Below, in pieces: positions 20,793 through 30,658 of a stretch of DNA of 64,000 nt (its first letter is position 1; each line of letters opens with the position of its first letter). The stretch spans positions 248,001-312,000 of the forward strand of contig JAKSGN010000022.1 of NCBI GenBank assembly GCA_024180945.1, read 5' to 3'. A program made the translations under genes and the position numbers. The stretch is from Macrophomina tecta (lineage: Eukaryota; Ascomycota; Dothideomycetes; Botryosphaeriales; Botryosphaeriaceae). The notes beneath the pieces are model-generated. The model had not been told where the DNA came from. It saw only the letters and a list, made by a program, of their open reading frames with translations, and did not search any database.

Positions 20793-21015
20793 GGAGCGCC
20801 AAGACTACCCCACTTCTAAGCTCTTTGCTGATCAACTCGTCTACTCAAACGAGTACTCTTTACTGACACGCAACTGCTGTCAGAACTGCGGCTTCTGTCC
20901 GGTTACAGGCTACGGCGACTGAACCAAATACTCTCAAACCGGAGCCACGCTGGCTACCACCACTACTCGGATCCAACTGGACCAACGACTTCGACAATTA
21001 CTACTCACTGACAAC

Positions 21016-24000
21016 ATGGGAGACTCTACTAAGTCCCACATTCTCACCAAGTCTTCGGACTGGAATCACTGGCTATTCTTAGTGAAAGGAAGAGCTCAGA
21101 ACACTGACATCTGGGGCCTCGTTGATCCTTCACTAACAACCAAACCCGAGGGCACTCCAGAGCCCACGAAACCAACCATCGAGGGCACTGTTACTGCTGA
21201 CAAGAAGCTCACCTACGACTATGAGATGAGCAACTACCGCGCTGACTATGCACTCTACGAGAAACAACAAAAGGCACTTGCTGATCTTGCAACCTACATT
21301 CAGGACTCAATTGCTACAAACCTACTGCCCTACATCAGCAACACCGATTCTGACAATCATCCCTGGACCTACTTGACGACGCTCAAAGCCAAGCTTGCAC
21401 CAACCAATGAAGCCACCGACCTAGAGCTTGAGCAGCAATACAACCAGCTCAAGCGAGGACCAGTCAACCAGAACATCGAGAGATGGCTTCAATCCTGGGA
21501 AGAAGTCTACACCAAGGCAAAACAACGAGACATTCCTCAAGTTAAAGACGACCGACCAGTTAGAGATTTCCTCCTCTCACTTCGAGGCATCGACTCCACC
21601 TACTCTCAGATGGAACTGCATATCTTACGAGGCCAGACTGACAAGCCATCTCTTCACAAAGCTGTTGAGGACTATCGACAACACCTACGGATCGAAAATC
21701 TCGAGAAACCCTCTAAGTCTTCGAAACACTCAGCCTTCCCAGCCACTTTCAAGGGCAAGGAACAGGAAAATAACGACAAGCCACCTTGTATCTGTGGTCT
21801 CAATCACTGGTATAAGGAATGCTTCTACTTGAACGAGGATATACGGCCAAAGCACTGGAAACCGAATAAGGCTGCTCAAACACGTGTCAACGAAAGACTC
21901 AAGGATCCAAAAATCAAAGCAAAAGTTGACTATGCACTAAATCGAGAAAGAGAAAGACAACCTGGATTCCAATCCACTACTACTGCCAACAGTCAAAGCA
22001 AATCTCCTTCAATCGAAGTCGCCTCATTCTCAGTCATTAGTCACTCTACAAGAAGAGCCAATACCTCTCTCCAATCATCCTGGATTCTAGACTCTGGAAC
22101 CGATCATCACATCTGCAACAGCTTTATGCAAGACAGATTCACACAAACCAGAGCTGCTGAACCAGATGAATACCTCACCTGCGGAGAAACCACTGCACCA
22201 ATCACGGCCTACGGAACAGTTACCGTGAATGTCAAGACACCATCTGGAAAGGGCCATATTACTCTCCAAGACGTTGCAATGTCCCCATCTTTCATGGCCA
22301 ATCTTATATCACTCGACAAAGCTCTCGAAGCAGGAATTGACTGGAATCCAAGGACTGGCACTCTCAGCAAAAACAACAACACCTTTTGCTTCACTGAACG
22401 ACACAATGGTCATTTTTATCTCGAGCGCAACGTAGCAACTCTCCAAGCTCACTCTTCACTTATTGCATTACAACCAACTGCTTTCGCAACTAAAGCCGCA
22501 CAGATCACCAACTGGCACCAAATCCTTGGCCACGCTAGCCAGGAAACTCTTCAACACCTCGAAGAATCCACCAAAGGCACCAGCATCACTCCATCTGATC
22601 AACCACTTCAGCACTGTGAGACCTGCGCTCTATCAAAGGCTCACCGTCTTATCTCGCGATTACCAGACAAGGAAGAAGAACCGTCACAACCCTTCTCGCG
22701 CGTCACGTTCGACCTTCTCCAACTTACGCCAGCTTACAACGGAGATAGATGGACAGCCCATTTAGCCTGCTCTTCATCAAATTTCATCCTCCCATTCACG
22801 TATCGACACAAATCAGACACCGCTGAACTGGCCATCTACGGACTCAAAATCATCAAGATACGCTACCATGGCAAAGTTATCTTCTTCAGAACTGATGGAG
22901 AAACAACACTCGGAAATACCTTTCTCTCTTATCTTATGGACCATGGAATCACACTTGAAACTTCAGCTCCAGCAACACCCGAGCAAAACGGACACTCTGA
23001 ACGCTCAGGGGGTGTACTTCTCACCAAAGCACGAGCCATGCGAATTGGAGCCAACCTCCCAGAACGACTTTGGCCTGAAACCATCAGAGCCGCCGCCTAT
23101 ATCCACAACAGGACTCCACTCAAGAAACTCAGCTGGATCACTCCTTTCGAGAGAGTCACTGGCAATAAACCAAATCTCTCTCACCTTAAGGCCTATGGAT
23201 GCAAAGCCTACTCTCTACGCAAGGACCTCCCACGCACGCACAAGCTTGCTGAACGAGCTTTTATTGGATATCTCGTTGGATACGACTCAACCAACATCTT
23301 CCGCATCTGGATTCCAAGCCAGGATAAGGTAATAAGGACCAGAGACGTCACCTTTGACGAAACGAGCTTCTACGACCCTACCGAAACTGATATCGGCAAA
23401 ATTCTTGAAAAAGAAGTAATTGAGACCCTCAATACTCCTAATCTACCATCAATCTACGGTCTCATGCCTCAGGAAGAATCCGAATCCTCATCCCACTACG
23501 AAGGAACAAACGACGCTCAAGCAACCATTCAATCTCAAGCTGAGAAAGACTCGTCTACCCGTCAATTACCAACACCTTCAGAATCAGTGGAACCCCAAAT
23601 ACAAGCTCTCGTGCCACAAGAAGCTATGGAGCAACAAGAACAAGCACAAGAACAAACTGAGCAACGACTTGGACCTCTGCTACCAGCTCAGTATGATACT
23701 CCACCACAACCAGGAGCTGCTCCAGGCAACAGAGCACCAAGAGGAGCAGATATTGCAGCCGATATCACTGAAGAAACGATCATTCCTGAGAAAAGCTCAA
23801 GAAGTTCAAGAAACCAGAATCCAAATTACAGCAATGATCCTTTTAAGAAGCCTCGAAAACCACGGAAGGAAGCATACGCTGCAACTCTTGCTCAAACTCA
23901 AGTATATCCAAAGTCAACCTTCTACAACGCCTTTTCAGCTGCAATTCACACTCCAAGGCCGACAACTACACTCCATCGAGATAATCTGCCACCAGAACCA

Positions 24001-25569
24001 AAGAATTTTGAGGAACTCCTCAATCACCCATTCGGAGACAGATTTATGGACGCACTTCTCGAAGAAATCAAGAAACTTGAGCAAATCCGAACCTGGAAAC
24101 AAGCTCTAGCTACTCAGGCACACGCAGCGAAGAAACAGATTCTTCCACTCACCTGGGTATTCAAATACAAGTTCGACGAAGAAGGCTATCTTATCAAGTT
24201 CAAAGCGCGACTCTGCGTACGAGGAGACCTTCAATCGACTGCTCAGGATACCTACGCTGCCACACTCGCTGCACGTATCTTCAGAGGACTTATGGCAATC
24301 ATGGCCGCTTTCGATCTTGAATCAAGGCAATACGATGTCATCAATGCGTATCCACACGTGCCAATCGATGAAGAAACCTACTGTAAACCACCACCCGGCA
24401 TGAAAATTAAGGACGGACTCGTTCTCTTACTCTTACGAGCACTCTATGGACTTAAGCAGTCGCCAGCTCTCTGGCAAAAGCACTTGTCAACGACACTTCA
24501 AAATCTCGGCCTTACTGAAGTGCCAGAAGCTCCCTGCCTCTTCACGAACGAACATATGATCCTATTCTTCTTTGTAGACGATATCGTCATCATCTATCAT
24601 AAGGATCACACCGCCTATGTCGACGACTTTCAGCGCAAGCTCTTCGAAATCTACGAGATGAGATATCTCGGGGAAATTCAGTGGTTTCTAGCCATTAGGA
24701 TTATCCGCAACCGGAACGAACGCAAACTCTGGCTTTGCCAAGACTCATACATCTCGAAACTTACTGCCAAATTCAATGTCAAAGAAGACTCGAAGCGCTC
24801 AGTTCCTCTCCCACCTGACGAACCTATCACTCAGAATCCTGAACAAGCTACAGAGCAAGATATCTACGTCTACCAACAGAAAGTCGGATCAATCAACTAC
24901 GCTGCAGTCCACACTAGACCTGATATCGCTCACGCAGCATCACGACTCTCTGAACACTTGCAGAACCCATCAGCTCAGCACCTTCATCTGGCTCAACGAG
25001 TTCTCGAGTATCTGGCAAGTACTCGAAACTACGCTCTTACTTTCTCAGGCTTTACTCAGTCTACCAAAGATCTCTTTATTGCCTCCAGCGATGCCTCATT
25101 TGCTTCAGATATTGACACCAGAAAGAGCATTCAAGGTTTTCTCTTTCGACTCTTTGGAGGACCTATCGACTGGAAAGCAGCTAAGCAACGCACTGTCACT
25201 ACGAGCAGCACTGAAGCCGAATTACTCGCACTCTCAGCCACCGCCAAGGAAACTATTTGGTGGGAAAACCTCTTCAAAGCAATCGATTTCTCTACTGGAC
25301 ATCAGACAAAGATTCAGTGTGACAACACTCAGACAATTCGCCTACTTGACGAGGAAACTTATAAGCTCATCACAAAACTTCGTCATGTTCAAATCCACAG
25401 CCACTGGCTACGCCAGGAAGTACAAGAAGGCAACATTTCAATCTCTTGGACTCCCACTGCAGAGACAATTGCAGATGGACTCACTAAACCTCTCAACAAA
25501 CAGAAACATCAATACTTTCTTCAACAAATTGGACTCGAAGACATCACTACTAAATTGCAAGATAACTAA
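21016..25569 (+). CDS. Copia gag-pol polyprotein, intact
   Basis: 1517 aa in one uninterrupted frame, start context CAACATGGG. Domains in order: gag with the region LELEQQYNQLKRGPVNQNIE (about 140-160) and a poor knuckle CICGLNHWYKEC; aspartic protease WILDSGTDHHIC (D359); integrase zinc part (HQILGHASQETL, CETC); integrase core with D566, D627 (FRTDGE) and the acid near E662 (NGHSERSGG); reverse transcriptase with DVINAYPHV and FFFVDDIVI (D1188/D1189); RNase H with SSDASFASD (D1359), SSTEAELLALS and a terminal HVQIHSHWLRQE block. The order integrase before reverse transcriptase defines Ty1/Copia. All catalytic acids I can place are present, so the copy is potentially autonomous. There is no separate gag frame. 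Confidence 0.96.
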   Translation: MGDSTKSHILTKSSDWNHWLFLVKGRAQNTDIWGLVDPSLTTKPEGTPEPTKPTIEGTVTADKKLTYDYEMSNYRADYALYEKQQKALADLATYIQDSIATNLLPYISNTDSDNHPWTYLTTLKAKLAPTNEATDLELEQQYNQLKRGPVNQNIERWLQSWEEVYTKAKQRDIPQVKDDRPVRDFLLSLRGIDSTYSQMELHILRGQTDKPSLHKAVEDYRQHLRIENLEKPSKSSKHSAFPATFKGKEQENNDKPPCICGLNHWYKECFYLNEDIRPKHWKPNKAAQTRVNERLKDPKIKAKVDYALNRERERQPGFQSTTTANSQSKSPSIEVASFSVISHSTRRANTSLQSSWILDSGTDHHICNSFMQDRFTQTRAAEPDEYLTCGETTAPITAYGTVTVNVKTPSGKGHITLQDVAMSPSFMANLISLDKALEAGIDWNPRTGTLSKNNNTFCFTERHNGHFYLERNVATLQAHSSLIALQPTAFATKAAQITNWHQILGHASQETLQHLEESTKGTSITPSDQPLQHCETCALSKAHRLISRLPDKEEEPSQPFSRVTFDLLQLTPAYNGDRWTAHLACSSSNFILPFTYRHKSDTAELAIYGLKIIKIRYHGKVIFFRTDGETTLGNTFLSYLMDHGITLETSAPATPEQNGHSERSGGVLLTKARAMRIGANLPERLWPETIRAAAYIHNRTPLKKLSWITPFERVTGNKPNLSHLKAYGCKAYSLRKDLPRTHKLAERAFIGYLVGYDSTNIFRIWIPSQDKVIRTRDVTFDETSFYDPTETDIGKILEKEVIETLNTPNLPSIYGLMPQEESESSSHYEGTNDAQATIQSQAEKDSSTRQLPTPSESVEPQIQALVPQEAMEQQEQAQEQTEQRLGPLLPAQYDTPPQPGAAPGNRAPRGADIAADITEETIIPEKSSRSSRNQNPNYSNDPFKKPRKPRKEAYAATLAQTQVYPKSTFYNAFSAAIHTPRPTTTLHRDNLPPEPKNFEELLNHPFGDRFMDALLEEIKKLEQIRTWKQALATQAHAAKKQILPLTWVFKYKFDEEGYLIKFKARLCVRGDLQSTAQDTYAATLAARIFRGLMAIMAAFDLESRQYDVINAYPHVPIDEETYCKPPPGMKIKDGLVLLLLRALYGLKQSPALWQKHLSTTLQNLGLTEVPEAPCLFTNEHMILFFFVDDIVIIYHKDHTAYVDDFQRKLFEIYEMRYLGEIQWFLAIRIIRNRNERKLWLCQDSYISKLTAKFNVKEDSKRSVPLPPDEPITQNPEQATEQDIYVYQQKVGSINYAAVHTRPDIAHAASRLSEHLQNPSAQHLHLAQRVLEYLASTRNYALTFSGFTQSTKDLFIASSDASFASDIDTRKSIQGFLFRLFGGPIDWKAAKQRTVTTSSTEAELLALSATAKETIWWENLFKAIDFSTGHQTKIQCDNTQTIRLLDEETYKLITKLRHVQIHSHWLRQEVQEGNISISWTPTAETIADGLTKPLNKQKHQYFLQQIGLEDITTKLQDN

Positions 25570-25655
25570 CCACTATTCTCTACTGCTTTTATTGTACACT
25601 CGACGCTGCTTCTACTATCACGACCCTCCCAAGCGTACACGTCGTGAAGGGGGTG

Positions 25656-25883
25656 TGTCAGACTATTTTGCCTTATTGCTACAGATCAGCATCTACTCTT
25701 TGCCACCTCCTCACTACTCCTCATCTTCACAAGCTTCGGATAGCAATATCGGCTTCTATTCTCCTCGGTTATTCAAGCACTCATTTATGTATATAAGCAA
25801 AGCATACCTACCTCCCTCTCAGGAGACAGGCAGAATCTACTCTCTTTCTGACCTCACTACTCTTCACTCACCCAAATTCAACA
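25656..25883 (+). repeat. Copia right LTR
   Basis: 228 bp, identical by eye to the left LTR. It is directly followed by TGTTC, which does not match the five bases before the left LTR. Confidence 0.97.
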
Positions 25884-25900
25884 TGTTCTGAAGAATTTTT

Positions 25901-27402
25901 CTAATGGGAAGACTCACATGGCGAAGGTACGTCTGCCTCAGCTACCCCCGGAAAGCATATTTGGTAAATACGCCTCCATTTGGCCTCCTCAGAAATATTT
26001 CGTACTCTTTTTTTCACCAATCTCTCTTGCTCTTGATCTAACCCTTCCTCGTTCGGAGGCTCTTCTGCTTCTGGACATCTCTCTGCCGCTCTTGCGTGTG
26101 CTCTGAGAAGCGATCCATCTCCAAACTCTTCGTAGCATCTAGGACATGTGATGCGTATCGGTCGGATGTGATTGCGATAAAGATGCTCTTTCAAGCGGTG
26201 AATAGAACCGAATCCTGGATAAATGCAAGCAGCGCATTTTGGAGGGTTGGCTGGAAAGCGTTTGAAAAATGGACATGCGAACCTCTTTAACACATCACGT
26301 GTACCGGGATGATTGGTAGGCGAAGGCTGGTGACGCTGATCGCCACCTTCCTCATCTTCATCATCAGGCCGTCCTCTGTTGCTGCGTCTCTGGTGGTTTC
26401 TGTACCCTGTTGCAATAGATGCTCTGGAAAACGGTTGACTTGAGACATCACCGCTGGTTGCACGGCCGGTGCTTTGAACGTTGCCACCGCCGCCACAAGG
26501 ATCGGGGTTATCTTGGGATGAGGAATCCGCATTCTGCTCAAGCGCGTCGCTGCATTGAGAGTCTGCCTCAGAGCTGCTCTCTTCACGGATACTCTCAGAA
26601 GAGTCCTGTAACATGTTGCAAAACAGCTCGTAGAAAGTATCCATAAGCCGGTTGACTACATCTTTCTTAACCTTGGCTAAGATATCCCTTTTGTTGATGT
26701 CAGCAATAATTGGAGTTGCTTGGCTGGGCAAAGTAGTGGCCGTGGATCCTGTATCCTCGAGGCTCATAGATCGAGGGCTGCCAGGAAGAGTCGGCTGCCC
26801 ACCGGCAGGAGTTGCTGTTACGCTTGACCGCTTGACTGGAGGTGCCACTGGGCCAGTGGTATCAAACGCGTGCGACGGCTGGGAGCCTTGAGATCCAGGG
26901 ACTGACACAGCACCAGAGATACGAGAATCTTAAGGTCGGAATATTAGTACACAGTGAGACGGATTCGAAGCCACAAGAAACAACGAGCCTTACCTGGATC
27001 CTCCCATGAACTTGCATCCCACAATTTGACCGTCTTATCCCTAGATGCAGAAGCAATCAGCTTGCCATCTGGCGAGAATGCCACTGCATTGACCCAATTT
27101 GAATGGCCCTCGAGAGTGCTGCGTGAGGCTCCTGTTTTGGCATCCCACAGCCTGACTGTCTTGTCCCAGGATGCAGAGGTAACCAGCTTGCCATCTGGCG
27201 AGAATGCCACTGCACTAACCCCAGCTGAATGGCCGTTGAGCGTGCTACGTAATGCTCCCGTCTCCGTGTCCCACAGCCTGACCGTCTTGTCCCCAGATGC
27301 AGAAGCAACAAGCTTGCCATCTGGCGAGAATACTACTGCAGTGACACAATCTGAATGGCCCTCGAGAGTGCTGCGTGAGGCTCTTGTCTCCACGTCCCAT
27401 AG
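25901..27402 (-). pseudogene. 5'-truncated WD40-repeat / zinc-finger protein (NWD, HET-E-like)
   Basis: Two exons on the minus strand: about 27402-26994 and 26928-25901, joined by a 65-nt intron (donor GTAAGG, branch TACTAAT). Exon 1 codes three WD40 repeats of exactly 42 aa that are nearly identical even at DNA level (126-bp period; CTTGCCATCTGGCGAGAAT recurs about every 126 bp on the plus strand). High repeat identity of this kind is typical of HET-E/NWD-type NLR proteins. Exon 2 adds about 340 aa: a serine-rich linker, then a zinc-finger region FACPFFKRFPANPPKCAACI, HRLKEHLYRNHIRPIRITCP and a second CxxC...H unit, found in many fungal proteins of unknown function. The frame loses WD40 similarity upstream of about 27402, beside the hAT-3 insertion, so the N-terminal part (expected NACHT) is missing. 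Confidence 0.7.
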
Positions 27403-27421
27403 CCTCTTGGGCTCCCCTGGA

Positions 27422-30400
27422 CAGGCTGGATTATGATAGTAGTGATAGCTTATCGATAATGTATCACTATCGATAGCCGATTATCGATAATTATCGATGA
27501 TAGCTTGGCATTTTCTTGGCATTGTGATCAGTGGGTCGATTTTGGGGTTTGGAAGAGAATTTTGGATCGGAAACTGTCAGGTGTGGGGCGTAACTGCTTG
27601 AATTCACTACCATGAGGTTCTATGAAGAAGAAAAGAAAGAAAAGGTCGGCGTTAGGGCGATACTGAACCTCCCATCTCAATCGTTGTGTCTAAAATACCA
27701 TTTCGTTTCCAATGCTTCAAGCATTCCACTTTCTCAAGGGTCTCAGCTCCCATCTGTGCCCTTTCCCACGATACTGTGCGACGTGCCCCGGAAAACACTC
27801 GCTCTGGTTCATCGCTCATAGCCGGAATTGAAAGAATATTAAATGCTATGCGCGATAACCGTGGCCACCGTACAGTTTGTTGCTCTTGACCCCACTATTT
27901 GAGCGCCGGCGTCTTGCTAATCTCGATCGGATTTTCACTATAATAGTCTTTATATTTATTCTGACTTACCGGTTTATAATACTCCCCCAGCTTCTGAGCG
28001 ATCCGATCGAATGGACTGAGCTCCTCCTCCTCAGGGGTCCTTTCGCGGAACGAGGAAATTGAAGGATTAGGAGTTATTTCCCGGTAGGCCTTCTAAAGCT
28101 CTTTAATCTTTTCCAATGCGTCCTCGATCTATTTTGGCTTCTAATTTGCCTTAATATACTTCGTCCGACGCTTCGGATGGAGAACCAGGGCGGCGGCGTA
28201 GAGGGCCGATTCGTCCGTTTTGGTGTAGTACTTATCGAAGGTGTTCCACGCATTTTTAATCCGACGCTTGAACGGTTTGTTAGAAGTATGTTTCGACTGT
28301 GGCACGGTGTTAGTATTGCCTAATCTAGGATGATGTTAACTTATAGACGCGTCTTGAAGGTACCCAATTATAATATCTATAGTGAATAGTACTCGATTGA
28401 TGGTCGCGTTGCCTTTCTGGGTCTCCAGAGTTGCCTGGTGGAAGGGTTGAAGGAAATCCTTAATCTTTCGGAGCTGTTCCCAGTCCTTTGGGGAGAGATA
28501 GTCGGCTTGGAGTGTGGCAAGGTGGTTCTTGGTGTAGGTGTCCACAGGTCCCGCTTTCTGGTCGGCCACAGCTAGCATGAGAAACCAGCTATTCCACCTT
28601 GTACGATTGTCAAGTGGAATCATTCTGCCCGCCAGTTCTTTGAACTCCTTGGCGCGACCGGCGGAAGTGCGAATGTGGACGACGATATTGTGAAGCTTGC
28701 CGAGCGGCCCCAGAGTCCGGAAGGTTGCCCGTTTCGCCGCTTCGTCCCCTAGCTTCCCATTGCCTTCCTGTTCGTCGTACGACTCTAGTCGCTCTAATTC
28801 GATCCGGTCACAAAACAGAAAGGCTTGGACGGCCAGGTTGATGATGTGACCGATGCAGCGGACTCGCCAACGGGTGGCATCCCAGGCCATGCCCTCCTCT
28901 TCACGCAAGTGGTTCTCTACCGCACGACAAAGCGTATCGTTCGACGAGGCGTTGTCGCTGACGATAGACCCAAGCTTCCGTTGGATCCCGTAGTCCTCCA
29001 GGACGGGGATTAGAGTCGCGAATTGCTCGTCTCCGCCGTGGTTTCCGATAGGACGAAGCGCAAGGAGGGCCTTTGTAAGATCCTCTGAACTCCGATCAAC
29101 AAAATGCGCGCAGACCCCAAGAAGAAGTAGCCGGTTTGGGGAGGTCCAGATATCAAGCGAAAGATGAATGCTTGATATGGCCGACTGAAGTTTTTTACGT
29201 ACGTCATCTTTGTGGGTGAGCCAGGACTCTCCAATCTTGTTCGTGATCTGAGAATGCGCTGTAGTGATGATGCCAGACGATTCTGGGTTGAGCGTCTGGC
29301 AAAAAGCATGAAATTCAGGCCATTGGACGGCTCGGAAAGGGAGATTCCGTACGACGGTCAGCGTAACCAAAGCCTCAGTAATCACGGCCGAATTCAGGTG
29401 TTTTCGGCAGACTCGGGTGTCGATCTCGTTGGTCTGGCCGGAAGACTCTGCTTGGGAATAAAGCTGCTGTAGCTGTTGGGCTGCTTCTTCCTTGGTTGGA
29501 CCTGGAGATACGTCGACTTTGATTCCATGCTTTGATTTGAGATGCAACCGCATATTCGTACTGGTTTTGGTGCTGTACGGTGATTCTGTGCAATGTGTGC
29601 AGAACTTGAGACGAGAATCCTCTCCATCGCGTGCCGGACGAGTGTGAGCCCATGTCTCATGAGCAGATCCCCTCTTTACCTTTGGAAGCTTTTTGGATCG
29701 GCTTTCGGTCGAAACTTGGACAGTTGAAGGCGTCAAAAGAGATGAATCCGCCTCGGAATCCATAATTCGTACGTAATAGTTGAAAGAACGTGGTGGGTTG
29801 TGATGGTACGGCCGAGGGCCTATTTACAGACAGCACAGTTGGCAGCATATTAGCTCCTGAGCTGACATTGTGTCCTTTGGTGCGCATATCCTGGGGTTCA
29901 GTTTATTAGATGGTGAAAGTTGCCAGAGTGCCACTCATCTGATGAGTGCGTCTGGTGGAAAGTGAAGTGTAAGAGTTGTCGTACTCGACCATGCAGGTAA
30001 GTGTCACGAGCAGGGCCGGGACAGGAACAAAGCAGACTTGGATTGGTCGACAGGACGTTACGCAAGGAAAGGAAGTCAAGTTTGGCTGCGCCAACTTGAC
30101 CTATATCATGCGAGTGAATCTACTTGAAACATAAGAAGGTTTTGGTGGGAACTCAAAAGGTTGTTGCGGAGTTCGCAACTCGCGAGTAAAGGACGAAAGG
30201 TTGAGACGCGACGTCTCAGAGAGTCGCAATTTCACAAGCAACCGGAGAATTCGACGAAGAGAAGGCTCGAGTATTGAGTCGAAGCTTCGGCTGTCGAAAA
30301 TGAAGGAAGCTGAGATGCGGAGCAGAAGCGAGCGGGACGAAGTGGTGATGTCGTGAATCGGGTCGTTGGGCTTTGGGTTGAAGCTGGACGACACGGGATT

Positions 30401-30650
30401 CGACACCGCGAGGACGGTGCTGACAGATAATTGCCGTCGACTACGACGTGTAGGGCGCATCGTCGATGGTTTACGATGCGTTGAACATGTTTGTTGATGG
30501 CTTACGACGCGTTGAACGCGTTGTTGATGATTTTCATCCCAATGCCAAGAAAATGCCAAGGTATCATGATAATTATTGATAATTATCGATAAGAGGTGAT
30601 AGCGATAGTTATCGATAAGAAACGATAATAAATTATCATAATCCAGCCTG
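27422..30650 (-). mobile_element. hAT-3, decayed hAT transposon
   Basis: A 17-bp inverted repeat CAGGCTGGATTATGATA lies at 27422-27438 and inverted at 30634-30650. The 8-bp target duplication CCCCTGGA is perfect at 27414-27421 and 30651-30658. Both subterminal regions are crowded with TTATCGATAA-type palindromes (27450-27500 and 30565-30630). The 3229-bp element contains one degenerate transposase gene on the minus strand. It lies at the junction of the truncated WD40 gene and the patatin-like pseudogene. Confidence 0.96.
27652..29763 (-). pseudogene. hAT transposase of hAT-3, broken donor site and four TAG codons
   Basis: From ATG 29763 the frame is open to 28345: BED-type finger (ETWAHTRPARDGEDSRLKFC, HLKSKHGI), core IHLSLDIWTSPNRLLLLGVC, GSIVSDNASSND, RCIGHIINLAVQAFLFC, GPLGKLHNIVVHI. 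It should then splice over 28344-28297 (branch ACTAAC, acceptor CAG). The donor reads ATAAGT where GTAAGT is expected, one G to A change after T. The second exon has TAG at 28143, 28131, 28095 and 27897 (minus-strand reading) at positions where relatives carry W (ANWKPKW, ELWKAY, LKWWGQ). It ends with VRWPRLSRIAFNILSIPAMS and DEPERVFSGARRT. There is no frameshift. All five lesions are TG to TA changes. Confidence 0.85.
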
Positions 30651-30658
30651 CCCCTGGA

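Larger units (their letters stand above)
20552..25883 (+). mobile_element. full-length Ty1/Copia LTR retrotransposon
   Basis: It has two 228-bp LTRs (20552-20779 and 25656-25883) that I read as identical, beginning TGTCAG and ending TTCAACA. The primer-binding site GTTATGAGCCCGG follows the left LTR directly (20780-20792) and is complementary to the anticodon arm of initiator tRNA-Met, the half-tRNA priming used by Drosophila copia. A purine-rich tract (AAGGGGG, 25647-25653) precedes the right LTR. One intact 1517-aa frame lies between. Identical LTRs imply a recent insertion. The flanking 5-mers (CAACC and TGTTC) differ, so a normal target duplication is absent. Confidence 0.97.

Noticed and set aside
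26954..27436. 160-codon plus-strand open frame
   Set aside because: Antisense shadow of the WD40 repeats; its internal repetition only mirrors the 126-bp unit.
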